Assembly (NCBI GenBank): GCA_030765455.1
Contig: JAVCCM010000156.1
Coordinates: forward strand, 1-64,000
Origin: Candidatus Electryonea clarkiae
GTDB lineage: Bacteria > Electryoneota > Electryoneia > Electryoneales > Electryoneaceae
Direction of reading: 5' to 3'
Length of the DNA stretch: 64,000 nt
Shown: positions 26,818-36,156 of the stretch, piece after piece
How positions within the stretch are numbered: the first letter of the stretch is position 1
Layout: each line of letters starts with the position of its first letter
The notes under the pieces: generated by a model
What the model was told of the DNA's origin: nothing
Database searches by the model: none
Seen by the model: the letters and a program-made list of their open reading frames with translations, nothing else
Translations under genes and position numbers: made by a program

Positions 26818-29800
26818 ATGAAAACAACTTCATGCGTTATGGTAAGTGTAATTCTGTTATTTGTAATCGTTTCCATTGCTTTTTCCCAACCCTGGATGAA
26901 AGATTTTGATCCTGATGCAAAACCGCCGACTTTCTTTGAGATTCAGGCTTCTTTTAATGAATACTGGGAGGGACGGGCTCATCAAAAAGGGGATGGATGG
27001 AAACAGTTCAAGCGCTGGGAATGGTTTTTAGAAACGAGCGTTGATGAAAATGGAATATTAAATCCGCTTAGCCTCTGGAATGGATGGCTGGAAAAGCAAC
27101 GACTTTTTCCCGGTGGTGAATTAGATGAAGCAGATTGGACATCAATGGGTCCTAATCTTACCCAAGAGTACTATGTGGGCGGGCTGGGCAGGATAAACAG
27201 CATCAGCTTTGACCCGGTAGATCCTGATATAATTTATATTGGCGCCGCATCCGGTGGGTTATGGAAGACTACAGATCACGGCGAGAACTGGATAAACATG
27301 ACTGATGATCTGCCCTTGCTGGGAGTGAGTGGGCTGGTTGTAGATCCTGATGATACGGATATACTCTATCTCGCTACCGGTGACGGAGACGGCACAAACA
27401 CCTATTCCATCGGTGTCCTGAAATCTACAGACGGAGGCAGCACCTGGAATACTACCGGTCTTTCATGGGATGTGGTAAATTTCCAGTTGATTACCAAGCT
27501 CTTAATGCATCCCGACGACTCTTCAATTCTCCTGGCAACTACACATGGTGGAGTCTATCGAACTACTGACAGCGGCGAAAACTGGGTGGAAACTCTTGAT
27601 GGATCATATTTCAAAGACCTTGAGGTCGATCCTGATAACAGTGATATATGGTATGCCGCAAGGTCAAATGTCGGAATCTTCAAGTCTATTAACGGCGGGC
27701 AGAATTGGAACCGGCTGACCAACGGACTTCCCACAAACGGTATCTCCCGGATTGCATTAGCAGTTTCACCGGCAAATAGTCAAATGATATATGCTCTTTA
27801 CGCAAATTCCAATAACAGGTTTTTCGGGCTTTATAGATCAGAAAACGGCGGCGATGAGTGGTCGCTTCAATCCAATACACCAAATATTTTTGGATACTCC
27901 AGCACCGGAGATGACAACAGCGGGCAGGCATGGTATGACCTCACATTGGCGGCAGATCCGGAGGATGAGGATATAGTTTTTGCCGGTGGAATTAATATCT
28001 GGAAATCCACTGATGGCGGCGAGGATTGGGATATAATAACTCATTGGACTGGCGATGGCGCCGCATTTGTTCATGCCGACCAACATGCGCTGGAGTTTAA
28101 CGGTGACGTTCTGTATGCAGGTCACGATGGCGGGATTAATTATTCAACGAATGGTGGTAACTCCTGGACTGACATAACGGATGGCCTGGTCATAACACAA
28201 ATTTACCGTCTTGGAATTTATTCCGGAGGCGATGAAATTGCCAGGGCAATGAATGGCAACCAGGACAATGGTTCCAATTATTACTACAACGGCAACTGGT
28301 CTTCGGAACTCGGTGGTGATGGAATGGAATGTGCCATTGATCCGGCAAATCCGAATTTCATGTATGGCGAATTTTATTACGGTCAGATGATGAAAACTAC
28401 CGACGGAGGCCGTTCATGGAATCAGTGTAATGAAGGCACTACAAATAACGAAGGAGGTTGGGTAACACCATTTGCCATTGACCCAAATCATCCCTTTAAT
28501 CTGTACAAGGCAACGACACGAATATATCGGACAACTAACCGTGCAACTCAATGGAATGACATCAGCGGTGCCTTTAATGGCAACAGAATGCGTTCACTTG
28601 CCATTGCCCCTTCAAACAGTAGTGTTATCTACACTGCGGATGCTAACGGAAATCTTTTTCGCACTACTGATGCAGGCGAGAACTGGACTGATCTGAACTC
28701 ACCCCGGGAGCCCATAACTTATCTTTCAGTAGATCCTCATAACGAAAATATTTTGTATGCAACATCCGGAGGATTTTCAGCCGGGCAAAAGGTCTATGTA
28801 TCAAATAATTCAGGCGAAAACTGGGCAAATATATCGCTGGGTTTGCCAAATCTGCCAGCAAATTGTGTCCTTGTGCATCCGGGAAATTCTGATCATATCT
28901 ATCTTGGAATGGAAGTTGGAATCTACTTTTCTTCAAATGGCGGATTGACATGGCAGGATTATAGTGATGGAATGCCTAATGTTAAAGTAACAGAAATGGA
29001 ATTGCATGTTCCATCCAATACCCTTGTTGCATCAACTTATGGACGGGGGATGTGGCAGTCACCTGCCGAGACAGCCGCAGAAGCTCCAACAATCCGGCTC
29101 TATTCGCCCAATGGAGGTGAAGGCTGGAGGTTGTTAACTACTCATTTTATCACCTGGTACGATAATATTGATGGCGATGTTGTCATTGAACTGATTCGGG
29201 ATGGTGAAGTAACCAATACAATCAGCGAATCAACTGAAAGTGATGGAATGTTTAACTGGTATGTTGGTAATGATGTGCTGCCCGGATTAGGCTATGCAAT
29301 AAGAATTTCGAGCCTCGATGATCCGGATGTATATGTTGAGAGCGAAGAAACATTCAATTTCATAATACAGCCACCATACCCTCAATTTCCCGACAACTAT
29401 TCCCAAGTCGATTACTTACCGGTACTTTTAATGTGGGGCAGGTCGGAGGGAGCACATAGCTATCGTGTTCAATTATCAACGAGCAGTATGTTTGAAGAGA
29501 ATGAAATTGTTCATGACGATACGATTGTTGGTTCAACCCTGACCCAAATAACTGAATTAGGTAACGGGGCAAGATACCATTGGCGAGTACAGGCTCTGGA
29601 TGGATATGGAGGCGCGAGCGAATGGTCAGAAGCATGGGTCTTCCTACTCGTGGTAAATGTTCCGGAGAAGGAATATATTGGGATTCCCGAACAATACGAA
29701 ATTGCTTCAATATATCCCAATCCATTCAATTCAACGAGCAAAGTCATTATCGGGCTCCCTGGAATACAGCGTTTGAAAGTGCAGGTTTTTAATATCTCCG

Positions 29801-29955
29801 GCGATCTTGTAAAAACTCTTGCCAGCGGACCGTTTCCACCCGGTTATCATAGCTTCACTTTTGATGGAGATAATCTTTCGAGCGGCATTTATTTTGTAAA
29901 TGCATATATACCGGACAAACTGGATGTGCAAAAGAAAATCATCCTGGTGAAATAA
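26818..29955 (+). CDS. Secreted BNR/sortilin-type beta-propeller protein with FlgD/T9SS-type sorting domain
   Basis: A 1045-residue secreted protein. The start at 26818 has GGAG 5 nt upstream and gives a Sec signal peptide (cleavage near AFS-Q). Residues 100-750 contain many BNR/VPS10 units of the form KTTDGGxxW (for example WKTTDHGENW, KSTDGGSTW, RTTDAGENW), building one or two propellers. An FN3-like segment (about 860-950) follows. The end, YPNPFNSTSK...GYHSFTFDG...SGIYFVNA, is the FlgD-like C-terminal domain used as a sorting signal in FCB bacteria. Likely a surface or extracellular protein; a glycosidase-type role is possible but no active site is recognised. Confidence 0.88.
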   Translation: MKTTSCVMVSVILLFVIVSIAFSQPWMKDFDPDAKPPTFFEIQASFNEYWEGRAHQKGDGWKQFKRWEWFLETSVDENGILNPLSLWNGWLEKQRLFPGGELDEADWTSMGPNLTQEYYVGGLGRINSISFDPVDPDIIYIGAASGGLWKTTDHGENWINMTDDLPLLGVSGLVVDPDDTDILYLATGDGDGTNTYSIGVLKSTDGGSTWNTTGLSWDVVNFQLITKLLMHPDDSSILLATTHGGVYRTTDSGENWVETLDGSYFKDLEVDPDNSDIWYAARSNVGIFKSINGGQNWNRLTNGLPTNGISRIALAVSPANSQMIYALYANSNNRFFGLYRSENGGDEWSLQSNTPNIFGYSSTGDDNSGQAWYDLTLAADPEDEDIVFAGGINIWKSTDGGEDWDIITHWTGDGAAFVHADQHALEFNGDVLYAGHDGGINYSTNGGNSWTDITDGLVITQIYRLGIYSGGDEIARAMNGNQDNGSNYYYNGNWSSELGGDGMECAIDPANPNFMYGEFYYGQMMKTTDGGRSWNQCNEGTTNNEGGWVTPFAIDPNHPFNLYKATTRIYRTTNRATQWNDISGAFNGNRMRSLAIAPSNSSVIYTADANGNLFRTTDAGENWTDLNSPREPITYLSVDPHNENILYATSGGFSAGQKVYVSNNSGENWANISLGLPNLPANCVLVHPGNSDHIYLGMEVGIYFSSNGGLTWQDYSDGMPNVKVTEMELHVPSNTLVASTYGRGMWQSPAETAAEAPTIRLYSPNGGEGWRLLTTHFITWYDNIDGDVVIELIRDGEVTNTISESTESDGMFNWYVGNDVLPGLGYAIRISSLDDPDVYVESEETFNFIIQPPYPQFPDNYSQVDYLPVLLMWGRSEGAHSYRVQLSTSSMFEENEIVHDDTIVGSTLTQITELGNGARYHWRVQALDGYGGASEWSEAWVFLLVVNVPEKEYIGIPEQYEIASIYPNPFNSTSKVIIGLPGIQRLKVQVFNISGDLVKTLASGPFPPGYHSFTFDGDNLSSGIYFVNAYIPDKLDVQKKIILVK

Positions 29956-29975
29956 AATGTAGCCTGCGGAATGTT

Positions 29976-30167
29976 ATGATCTATATAAATAAAGAATTAT
30001 GCGATCTATGCGGTGCCTGCCTGGCTGTTTGTCCGGAGAACTGCATGGATCTTTTTCCTGAAAAATTATCTATCGTAGAAGAAAACTGCACTCTTTGTTG
30101 TATTTGTGTGCCTTCCTGCCCCGTGGCTGCACTATCTATTCAAAAGGAGTATCATGAAAATGGATAG
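29976..30167 (+). CDS. 2[4Fe-4S] ferredoxin
   Basis: A 63-residue bacterial-type ferredoxin with two CxxCxxCxxxCP-like motifs: CDLCGACLAVCP and CTLCCICVPSCP. It lies 6 nt before the FAD-dependent reductase, implying that it delivers electrons to it. GGA precedes the ATG at 29976. The second motif has an extra Cys (CTLCCIC). Soluble, cytosolic. Confidence 0.92.
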   Translation: MIYINKELCDLCGACLAVCPENCMDLFPEKLSIVEENCTLCCICVPSCPVAALSIQKEYHENG

Positions 30168-30173
30168 AATATT

Positions 30174-31355
30174 GTGAAGCCAGACGTCTATGATATAGTG
30201 GTTGTGGGAGCAGGTCCTGCCGGATCGATGGCTGCTGAAGCGGCGGCAGTAAATGGTGCAAAAACCTTACTCATCGAACGGAAAGAAATCATTGGACAGC
30301 CTCAACGATGCGGAGGAGTAACACTCTTAAGCTGTTTGCAACCTTTTTTTACTCCCAGAAAGAAATGGATATTATCAGAAATATCCCGTACAGTTCTGTA
30401 TGCTCCCGACGGCACTGCAATTGAGCTGAAAACAAATTCTGAAACCGGTGTTGTGCTTAACCGGGTCCTGTTTGATCAATGGTTGGCGGAACGAGCAGCT
30501 CAAGCCGGCGCTGATATCATTAGTGGAGGAACAGTAACAGGATTGGTATTCAAAGATCAGTTTGTTACCGGTGTGAATTTCATGCAAGATGGCCAGCAAA
30601 AGTCTGTTCAGGCGGCAATAGTTATAGGAGCTGACGGGGTTGAATCCCGTATTGGGCGTTGGGCAGGAATATCGCCTCCCTTATCCCTCAACAATCTCTC
30701 AAATGCATATCAAATGACGTTGGATGAAATTGATTATGATGATGGTGCGGTGCATTTCTTCTGGGGGAGTAAAATTGCACCTTACGGTTATGCTTGGATT
30801 TTCCCCGTAGGAAAACGAACGGCCCATGTGGGGATAGGATTTTTAGCTTCAAAGAATAAACCTGGTTCAGCTTATAAAAAGTTGAATGAATTCGTCAAAT
30901 ACCGTTTTGGCAATCCCAAAATTCTGGATGAAGTTGCCGGAGGACTGCCAGTGGGTAAACCGCTTCATACTCCTGTCGGTAATGGAGTAATCCTTGCAGG
31001 AGACGCAGCCTGGCATTGTGATCCCTTGACAGGTGCAGGTATTCATACAGCATTAATAGCGGGTAACGCCGCCGGGAAAACAGCCTCAAAGGCAATTAGC
31101 GAAGGAGATATTTCTGCTTATGGATTGAGAGAATATACTCGCAGGATTGACAACGAATTTGGAACTCACCATCGAAAGCTTTACCGTTTCAGGGATGCAG
31201 CCTTGCGGCAGACAGATGATCAATTGAACCGTCTCGCTGGAATTATTGCAAAAATTCCGGTAGGCAAACGAACTATGCGAGGTATTATTTTAAGGGCTTT
31301 CGTGTCAAGTCCCGGAAAGCTGATAAAAGTATTATCAGCATTATATTTCAGTTAA
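30174..31355 (+). CDS. Geranylgeranyl-reductase family FAD-dependent oxidoreductase
   Basis: A 393-residue flavoprotein with the N-terminal dinucleotide site VVVGAGPAGSMAAEAA (about 10-25), the family motif PQRCGG (about 43-48) and the second FAD site GNGVILAGDAAWHCDPLTGAGI (in parts, about 267-288). The family reduces isoprenoid double bonds in lipid side chains or quinones. Starts at GTG 30174, 6 nt after the ferredoxin, matching ferredoxin-dependent family members. Substrate (quinone or polyprenyl chain) is inferred only from the family. Confidence 0.87.
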   Translation: MKPDVYDIVVVGAGPAGSMAAEAAAVNGAKTLLIERKEIIGQPQRCGGVTLLSCLQPFFTPRKKWILSEISRTVLYAPDGTAIELKTNSETGVVLNRVLFDQWLAERAAQAGADIISGGTVTGLVFKDQFVTGVNFMQDGQQKSVQAAIVIGADGVESRIGRWAGISPPLSLNNLSNAYQMTLDEIDYDDGAVHFFWGSKIAPYGYAWIFPVGKRTAHVGIGFLASKNKPGSAYKKLNEFVKYRFGNPKILDEVAGGLPVGKPLHTPVGNGVILAGDAAWHCDPLTGAGIHTALIAGNAAGKTASKAISEGDISAYGLREYTRRIDNEFGTHHRKLYRFRDAALRQTDDQLNRLAGIIAKIPVGKRTMRGIILRAFVSSPGKLIKVLSALYFS

Positions 31356-31365
31356 TAGCAAAAAA

Positions 31366-31392
31366 TAACCCGGCCAGTATTTGACCGGGTTA
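31366..31392 (-). terminator. Intrinsic terminator between convergent genes
   Basis: TAACCCGG and CCGGGTTA make an 8-bp stem with an 11-nt loop. On the minus strand the stem is followed by TTTTTT, so it best terminates the lipoprotein gene at 31416-33380; it may also slow the reductase transcript from the other side. Confidence 0.75.
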
Positions 31393-31415
31393 CAAATGTC
31401 AATAAAGCTGATAAA

Positions 31416-33380
31416 TCAGAACTTTGGGTTGGCATGGATCGCATTCGTTATATCAGGCTCGTCTTCAAGAATCTCGTTCACGACCTCAATTGATCCGTCT
31501 GAACCGTCAATATCACAGATATACCAATAAGTACCAGATCCTTGAGTCGGGACACTGATTGTCGAAATACGTCCTTCTCCTGTCCAGATTTCAACATAGG
31601 CGCCACTATTGGTAAAATCCGGTGAACCTGAATAATTATGTATATAGTAGCGATATTGAGTATCATTTTCATCAGTAAAGAATCGATAAATTGTGATTGT
31701 TTCGGGACCAAAGCTCGAAACATCGTCATGATCAAGTTTTGCGTATGGTACATCAGCAGAATCACCACGCGAGCCATAATAAATATGGTACTCTGTGTCT
31801 TCAATCTCAGGTGTCAGAATATGGCTGTCAAGATCCCTCGGTGTTTCACCCCATTGAAGTACAAAACGCATTTCGCCACTTGCATCGCCTGATGCTACCA
31901 GGGTGAAGTTGAAGTTTTCAACCTCATCATCATCAGCCACAGAGAGAGTGCGAGCATTCGAATAATAACCGTCAAGAATTGCTGTAATCGTCCTGATGCC
32001 CGCATCGACGGCGATCAAATATGATCCGTCTTCAGACGTAGTCGTTGATTCCCCGTCATCCGACAAGATGGATACACCTTCAAGTGGTTCACCATTCTGG
32101 CTGTTAGTAACATAACCTTCTATCGTTCCGGTTCCACCACCACCACCAGCAGTCATGACAAAAGAGACATGATAATATTCATCGGCTTCTACTTCCACCG
32201 TGTCATATTGTGTCTCATACCCGTCTTTGCTTGCTTCGAAATAACGAGTTCCCGCGCTTACATCAAGGTCCAGGCCGCCAACATCGTTCGTTGTTCCAAA
32301 ATAACCGTCATCCGACTCAACCAAAACACCGCCAAGCGCTTCGAATTCACCGTCGGTACAGGCGATCATTATATGCCCAAGGTCTTCGCCACCACCGGAG
32401 TCTGATGACATCGTGAAATTAGTAGTAAATATCTCTCCGGCAATCACATTTACCTGGAAATTGTGATCCGCATAATCATCATGGCTGGCGTTAATGGTAT
32501 TTAATCCGGATACAAAAGCACTGAAGTATGCACCATCACCCAATGTGTATATATCCAATCCTGACTCATGCAGTAAGCGAACTCCTCTAACAGGAGCGCC
32601 TGATTCAGAGTCTGTAACAATACCTTGAATGGCGCCAAATGAATCCCCGCCCTCTCCCGGTTCCATCGCGAAATACCACACCATGGTATCTCCTGCTTCA
32701 GGGTTAAGATCCTCTATGTTGGTTTTGTACCCTTCTGCTGTAACTGTAATCAGACGTTTACCCGGTGTGGCCGAAATTAAATAATAACCTTCCTCCACAC
32801 TGTAAGTAGTGATGCCCTCATCAGATGTCACAATAGCCCCAACAATTGCCAGGTCTGTTTCCATTTCAAGCACCCAGCCCTCGATGAAAGAAGAACTATC
32901 GACAGGATTTGTACTTGAGGTGTCAGCACCGGTGGGAACAAACTGTTTTGAGCCCCATGTACCATCTGACCTGGTGACTTCCACTTCGTATTGTACTTCG
33001 GCTTCCAGCTCTAATTCTTCTTCCGGGTTACCGCTGGCGTAGTTCCTGCTGCCGCTTGGAACTGTGCCGTGAGTTACCGGTGAAGCAATACTGCTCGTCG
33101 AGTCTGAGGCAATTCCCCATACGATTCTAGTAGTATCAGTCGTGCGCACGACCTGTAAATCAACAACATCACTACCTGCCCAGGAATAAATAGGCGTACC
33201 TTCGTTATCTTCAACAGTGATAGCTATATCTCCAAAGGTCTCGCCGGGAAGATTATTGTTTCCAGGTCCTGTAGGACTATCGTCGCTGTCACCGGAATCG
33301 CATCCAACCAGTCCGAAACCAGCCAGGAGCAACCCGGATAATACTAATTTTGGCAAAAGTGATCTGGATTTTCCAAACAT
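31416..33380 (-). CDS. Lipoprotein with carboxypeptidase-regulatory-like repeats
   Basis: A 654-residue lipoprotein (lipobox LVGC, Cys27) preceded by AAAGGA. After a spacer rich in S, D and G come about four carboxypeptidase-regulatory/PEGA-like beta domains, recognisable by repeated phrases such as IEGYVTNSQNGEPLEGV, GAIQGIVTDSESGAPVRGV and ITVTAEGYKT. A final domain (about 540-654) begins FVLQWGETPRDLDSH, a form common to uncharacterised secreted C-terminal domains. The protein is acidic overall. Likely sits on the outer membrane; role unknown. The 33381-33723 spacer upstream holds its promoter region but no clear signal. Confidence 0.83.
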   Translation of the reverse strand: MFGKSRSLLPKLVLSGLLLAGFGLVGCDSGDSDDSPTGPGNNNLPGETFGDIAITVEDNEGTPIYSWAGSDVVDLQVVRTTDTTRIVWGIASDSTSSIASPVTHGTVPSGSRNYASGNPEEELELEAEVQYEVEVTRSDGTWGSKQFVPTGADTSSTNPVDSSSFIEGWVLEMETDLAIVGAIVTSDEGITTYSVEEGYYLISATPGKRLITVTAEGYKTNIEDLNPEAGDTMVWYFAMEPGEGGDSFGAIQGIVTDSESGAPVRGVRLLHESGLDIYTLGDGAYFSAFVSGLNTINASHDDYADHNFQVNVIAGEIFTTNFTMSSDSGGGEDLGHIMIACTDGEFEALGGVLVESDDGYFGTTNDVGGLDLDVSAGTRYFEASKDGYETQYDTVEVEADEYYHVSFVMTAGGGGGTGTIEGYVTNSQNGEPLEGVSILSDDGESTTTSEDGSYLIAVDAGIRTITAILDGYYSNARTLSVADDDEVENFNFTLVASGDASGEMRFVLQWGETPRDLDSHILTPEIEDTEYHIYYGSRGDSADVPYAKLDHDDVSSFGPETITIYRFFTDENDTQYRYYIHNYSGSPDFTNSGAYVEIWTGEGRISTISVPTQGSGTYWYICDIDGSDGSIEVVNEILEDEPDITNAIHANPKF

Positions 33381-33723
33381 ATCTTTATCCTTTGTTTAAT
33401 GAAATCTATTAAAACAGTTTTAAATATTTGTATTCGCACATCATACATCGTGTTAAGAATACTTTTCCAAGGACGTAAAATACATTTGTCGTTAATAAAT
33501 TGCAATATGGTTATTGTTTTGGTGAGGCTTTGAGGCATTTTAACAGGGACAATTTATATAATACTGATTATTGTCAAAAGATAGAAATAACAACAGGTAG
33601 AAATCACCTGGTTTTTATATCCTGATATTCCAAAAAAATAAAAACTACATTACCGGTTTATTGTAAAACCTGATTTTGTTTTATATGTTGAGATTCAGTT
33701 TAGCAAACTAACAAGGCAAAATA

Positions 33724-34428
33724 GTGAAAATCCTGTTTTTGGGAACAGGCTCCGGAATGCCTGATCCGAATCGTAACAGCAGCGCAGTCCTTATTGAGGG
33801 AGTTAATGGCGCACTTCTGATTGATGCCGGCGAGGGCGTCTCGTCCCGGCTGCGTCAGCAGGGTATATGGAAACAGGAAATCAGCACCATAGTTTTAACT
33901 CACTCACATACCGATCATGTAAGCGGGTTAATGATGCTGATTCAGGGTTGGTATCTTGAAGAAAGACAATCTCCATTACAGATTTTTGCTCCTGCCTTCC
34001 TTTTGAGTGGTCTCAGCTTATGGTTGGATACTGTGAGGTTACAACCAGCCAAACTGCCATTCCGGATAGATTTTCAAGAACTTTCCGGCGGGAAATTCAA
34101 TATTTTGAGCGGGCATCAGCTTGAAGCCTGGGAAAACGGACACATTGCCTCATCCGAAGGCGGTAGTTACAGCCTGGCAGTTACTGATGGTGGCAGCAGA
34201 TGGGTTTTCAGCTCAGACCTGGTAAATCTAAGTTCACTTGCAAGTTATCTACCGGGCTCAACCGGGTTGGTCGTAGAATCATATCACATTGAACCTGAAG
34301 AGGCTGTCAAAATGGCAGGTGCGAATGGAATAAAAAAAGTGTATCTTACACATATTCCACCTGAATGTAATTGTGAACCGTTAGCTGGCGCAATCTGGGC
34401 GGAAGACAACATGCTGATAAATGGTTGA
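33724..34428 (+). CDS. Metallo-beta-lactamase-fold hydrolase (RNase Z-like)
   Basis: A 234-residue MBL-fold protein. It has the RNase Z/ElaC-type start ILFLGTGSGMPDPNRNSS and the metal motif THSHTDH (about 60-66), further metal ligands SSD (about 160-162) and a C-terminal THIP. GTG start with AAGG 7 nt upstream. It is shorter than RNase Z (about 300) and lacks a visible exosite arm, so a general MBL phosphodiesterase is as likely as tRNA 3' processing. Confidence 0.8.
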   Translation: MKILFLGTGSGMPDPNRNSSAVLIEGVNGALLIDAGEGVSSRLRQQGIWKQEISTIVLTHSHTDHVSGLMMLIQGWYLEERQSPLQIFAPAFLLSGLSLWLDTVRLQPAKLPFRIDFQELSGGKFNILSGHQLEAWENGHIASSEGGSYSLAVTDGGSRWVFSSDLVNLSSLASYLPGSTGLVVESYHIEPEEAVKMAGANGIKKVYLTHIPPECNCEPLAGAIWAEDNMLING

Positions 34429-34441
34429 ATACACATAAGCA

Positions 34442-35611
34442 ATGAATACAGATAATACACAAAACAGGAAATTGATAGGTCCGGGAAAGGAAAGCCCAAA
34501 CCTTGGAGTAAGAGACCGGTTAGTCGGTGTCAGTGATTCAATCTCGAAGGTACGTACCTTCGTACGCCAGGTTGCTCCCACCAAAATTTCCGTATTGATC
34601 AGTGGAGGCAGCGGAACAGGCAAAGAGGTAGTGGCAAAAATGATTCACGACCTGTCCCCACGCCGAGACACGATGTTCGTTCCTGTTAACTGCGGAGCAA
34701 TTCCCGAGGGATTGTTCGAAAGTGAAGTGTTCGGTCATGAACGCGGAAGTTTCACCGGCGCAGACCGGCAACGAAAGGGGTACTTTGAAAGAGCTGATGG
34801 CGGTACTCTTTTTCTTGATGAAATTGGCGAAATGCCCCTTGCGATGCAGGTCAAAGTTTTGCGCGCACTTGAAGATGGAGAATACTACAGGATTGGCGGG
34901 ACGAAACCTTTGAGAGCTGATGTACGGATTGTTGCCGCAACAAACCGTGACCTGGCAAAAGAAGTAGAAGCAGGCAAATTCAGGGAGGATCTCTACTTCC
35001 GCTTAAGGGCAGTAGATATCTTTCTTCCGCCTCTAAATGAACGCAAAGAAGATATACCACCTTTGGTGAATCGCTTTGCAGAAGAATTCTTCCGGGAAAA
35101 TCAAATACCTGGGACTCGTATCCTACCGGAAGGAATGGAGGAAATTCAGAACTGGGTTTGGCCCGGAAACGTCAGGGAACTACGTCACTTCGTTGGCACA
35201 TTACTTACACTCGAACATAACAGTCCCATCGACTCTGCTGCTGTTCGCAGACATCTGCCAAGAAGTTCAATCTCCGAGACTACTTTGCCGGTATTGGCGC
35301 CCTTACCGCGAGAAGGACTTGACAACGGCATGGTCGTACAGCTGCTGATAGATATGCGCCGCGATATACAGGAACTGAAAGAGATGGTTGCGAGAGCATT
35401 GCTCCTGGCACAGTATCCAACCGCTCTTCCTGAGCACGTTTCCTATCGCGAAGAAAGCGAGCAACCGATTCGCCTTACACTCGAGGAGATAGAACGTGAT
35501 CAAATCCATCAGGCATTGAAAGAATTGGATGGAAATCGCAGAAAAGCCGCCCAGGCACTGGGGATAGGCGAAAGAACTTTATATCGAAAAATAAAGGAGT
35601 ATAATTTATAA
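34442..35611 (+). CDS. Sigma-54-dependent transcriptional activator without a sensory domain
   Basis: A 389-residue bacterial enhancer-binding protein. The AAA+ domain (about 27-255) has Walker A GGSGTGKE, the sigma-54 contact loop as GSFTGA (second residue Ser instead of Ala), Walker [13 protein letters not shown] and the R-finger region REDLYFRL. A linker with a coiled-coil-like stretch ([17 protein letters not shown]) precedes a Fis-type HTH ([20 protein letters not shown]). No receiver, GAF or PAS domain is present, so activity may be set by expression or partner proteins. The stop overlaps the LptE start by one base. Confidence 0.92.
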   Translation: MNTDNTQNRKLIGPGKESPNLGVRDRLVGVSDSISKVRTFVRQVAPTKISVLISGGSGTGKEVVAKMIHDLSPRRDTMFVPVNCGAIPEGLFESEVFGHERGSFTGADRQRKGYFERADGGTLFLDEIGEMPLAMQVKVLRALEDGEYYRIGGTKPLRADVRIVAATNRDLAKEVEAGKFREDLYFRLRAVDIFLPPLNERKEDIPPLVNRFAEEFFRENQIPGTRILPEGMEEIQNWVWPGNVRELRHFVGTLLTLEHNSPIDSAAVRRHLPRSSISETTLPVLAPLPREGLDNGMVVQLLIDMRRDIQELKEMVARALLLAQYPTALPEHVSYREESEQPIRLTLEEIERDQIHQALKELDGNRRKAAQALGIGERTLYRKIKEYNL

Positions 35612-36156
35612 TGACAAAACGCCTTTATTTACAATATAGTATTGAAGCAAGGTTGAAATTATCGAAATCCGGTCTCATGCAGAAACTAAGCCTGTTATCC
35701 CTGTTAGTTTTCCTTGTTCCGGGTTGCGGCATATACACTTTTGGCGGAAATGTTCCTGGTCATTTGAAGTCCGTCGCAATACCGATTTTCGAGAACCAGA
35801 CTTCGGAATTTGAGATTGTCGAATTATTGACTGAAGCTGTAGAGGAAGCTTTTCGCGTTGACAATACTTTGAAGATTAAAGACATAAAAAATGCTGACAG
35901 TGTTCTTAATGGTACGATAATAAGAATTGGTGATGTTCCTTCAACTTATAATGCTGATGAAACTGTGGATGAATATAAAATTACTGTTTCAGTACAGGTA
36001 AGTTTTGAAGATAAAATAAAAGGTAAAATAATCTGGGAAGAGATAGTTTCAGGCTGGGGAATCTATCCCTCCGATGGTGTTCGGGACGAAGGAATGGAAA
36101 AAGCAGTAGAGAAACTGGCTGAGGATATTCTTAACAAGACGGTATCAGGATGGTAA
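35611..36156 (+). CDS. lptE: LptE-like LPS-assembly lipoprotein
   Basis: A 181-residue lipoprotein of the LptE type, the outer-membrane plug that helps LptD insert LPS. The signal ends at the lipobox VPGC (Cys39 from this start), followed by the family start GIYTFGGNVPGHLKSVAIP and the NQTSEFEIVELLTEAV helix. The ATG overlaps the stop of the regulator gene (TAATG), supporting coupling; an in-frame ATG at 35677 would give a more typical 17-residue signal and is a real alternative. The next gene overlaps by 7 nt. A neighbouring heptosyltransferase fits LPS biogenesis. Confidence 0.82.
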   Translation: MTKRLYLQYSIEARLKLSKSGLMQKLSLLSLLVFLVPGCGIYTFGGNVPGHLKSVAIPIFENQTSEFEIVELLTEAVEEAFRVDNTLKIKDIKNADSVLNGTIIRIGDVPSTYNADETVDEYKITVSVQVSFEDKIKGKIIWEEIVSGWGIYPSDGVRDEGMEKAVEKLAEDILNKTVSGW

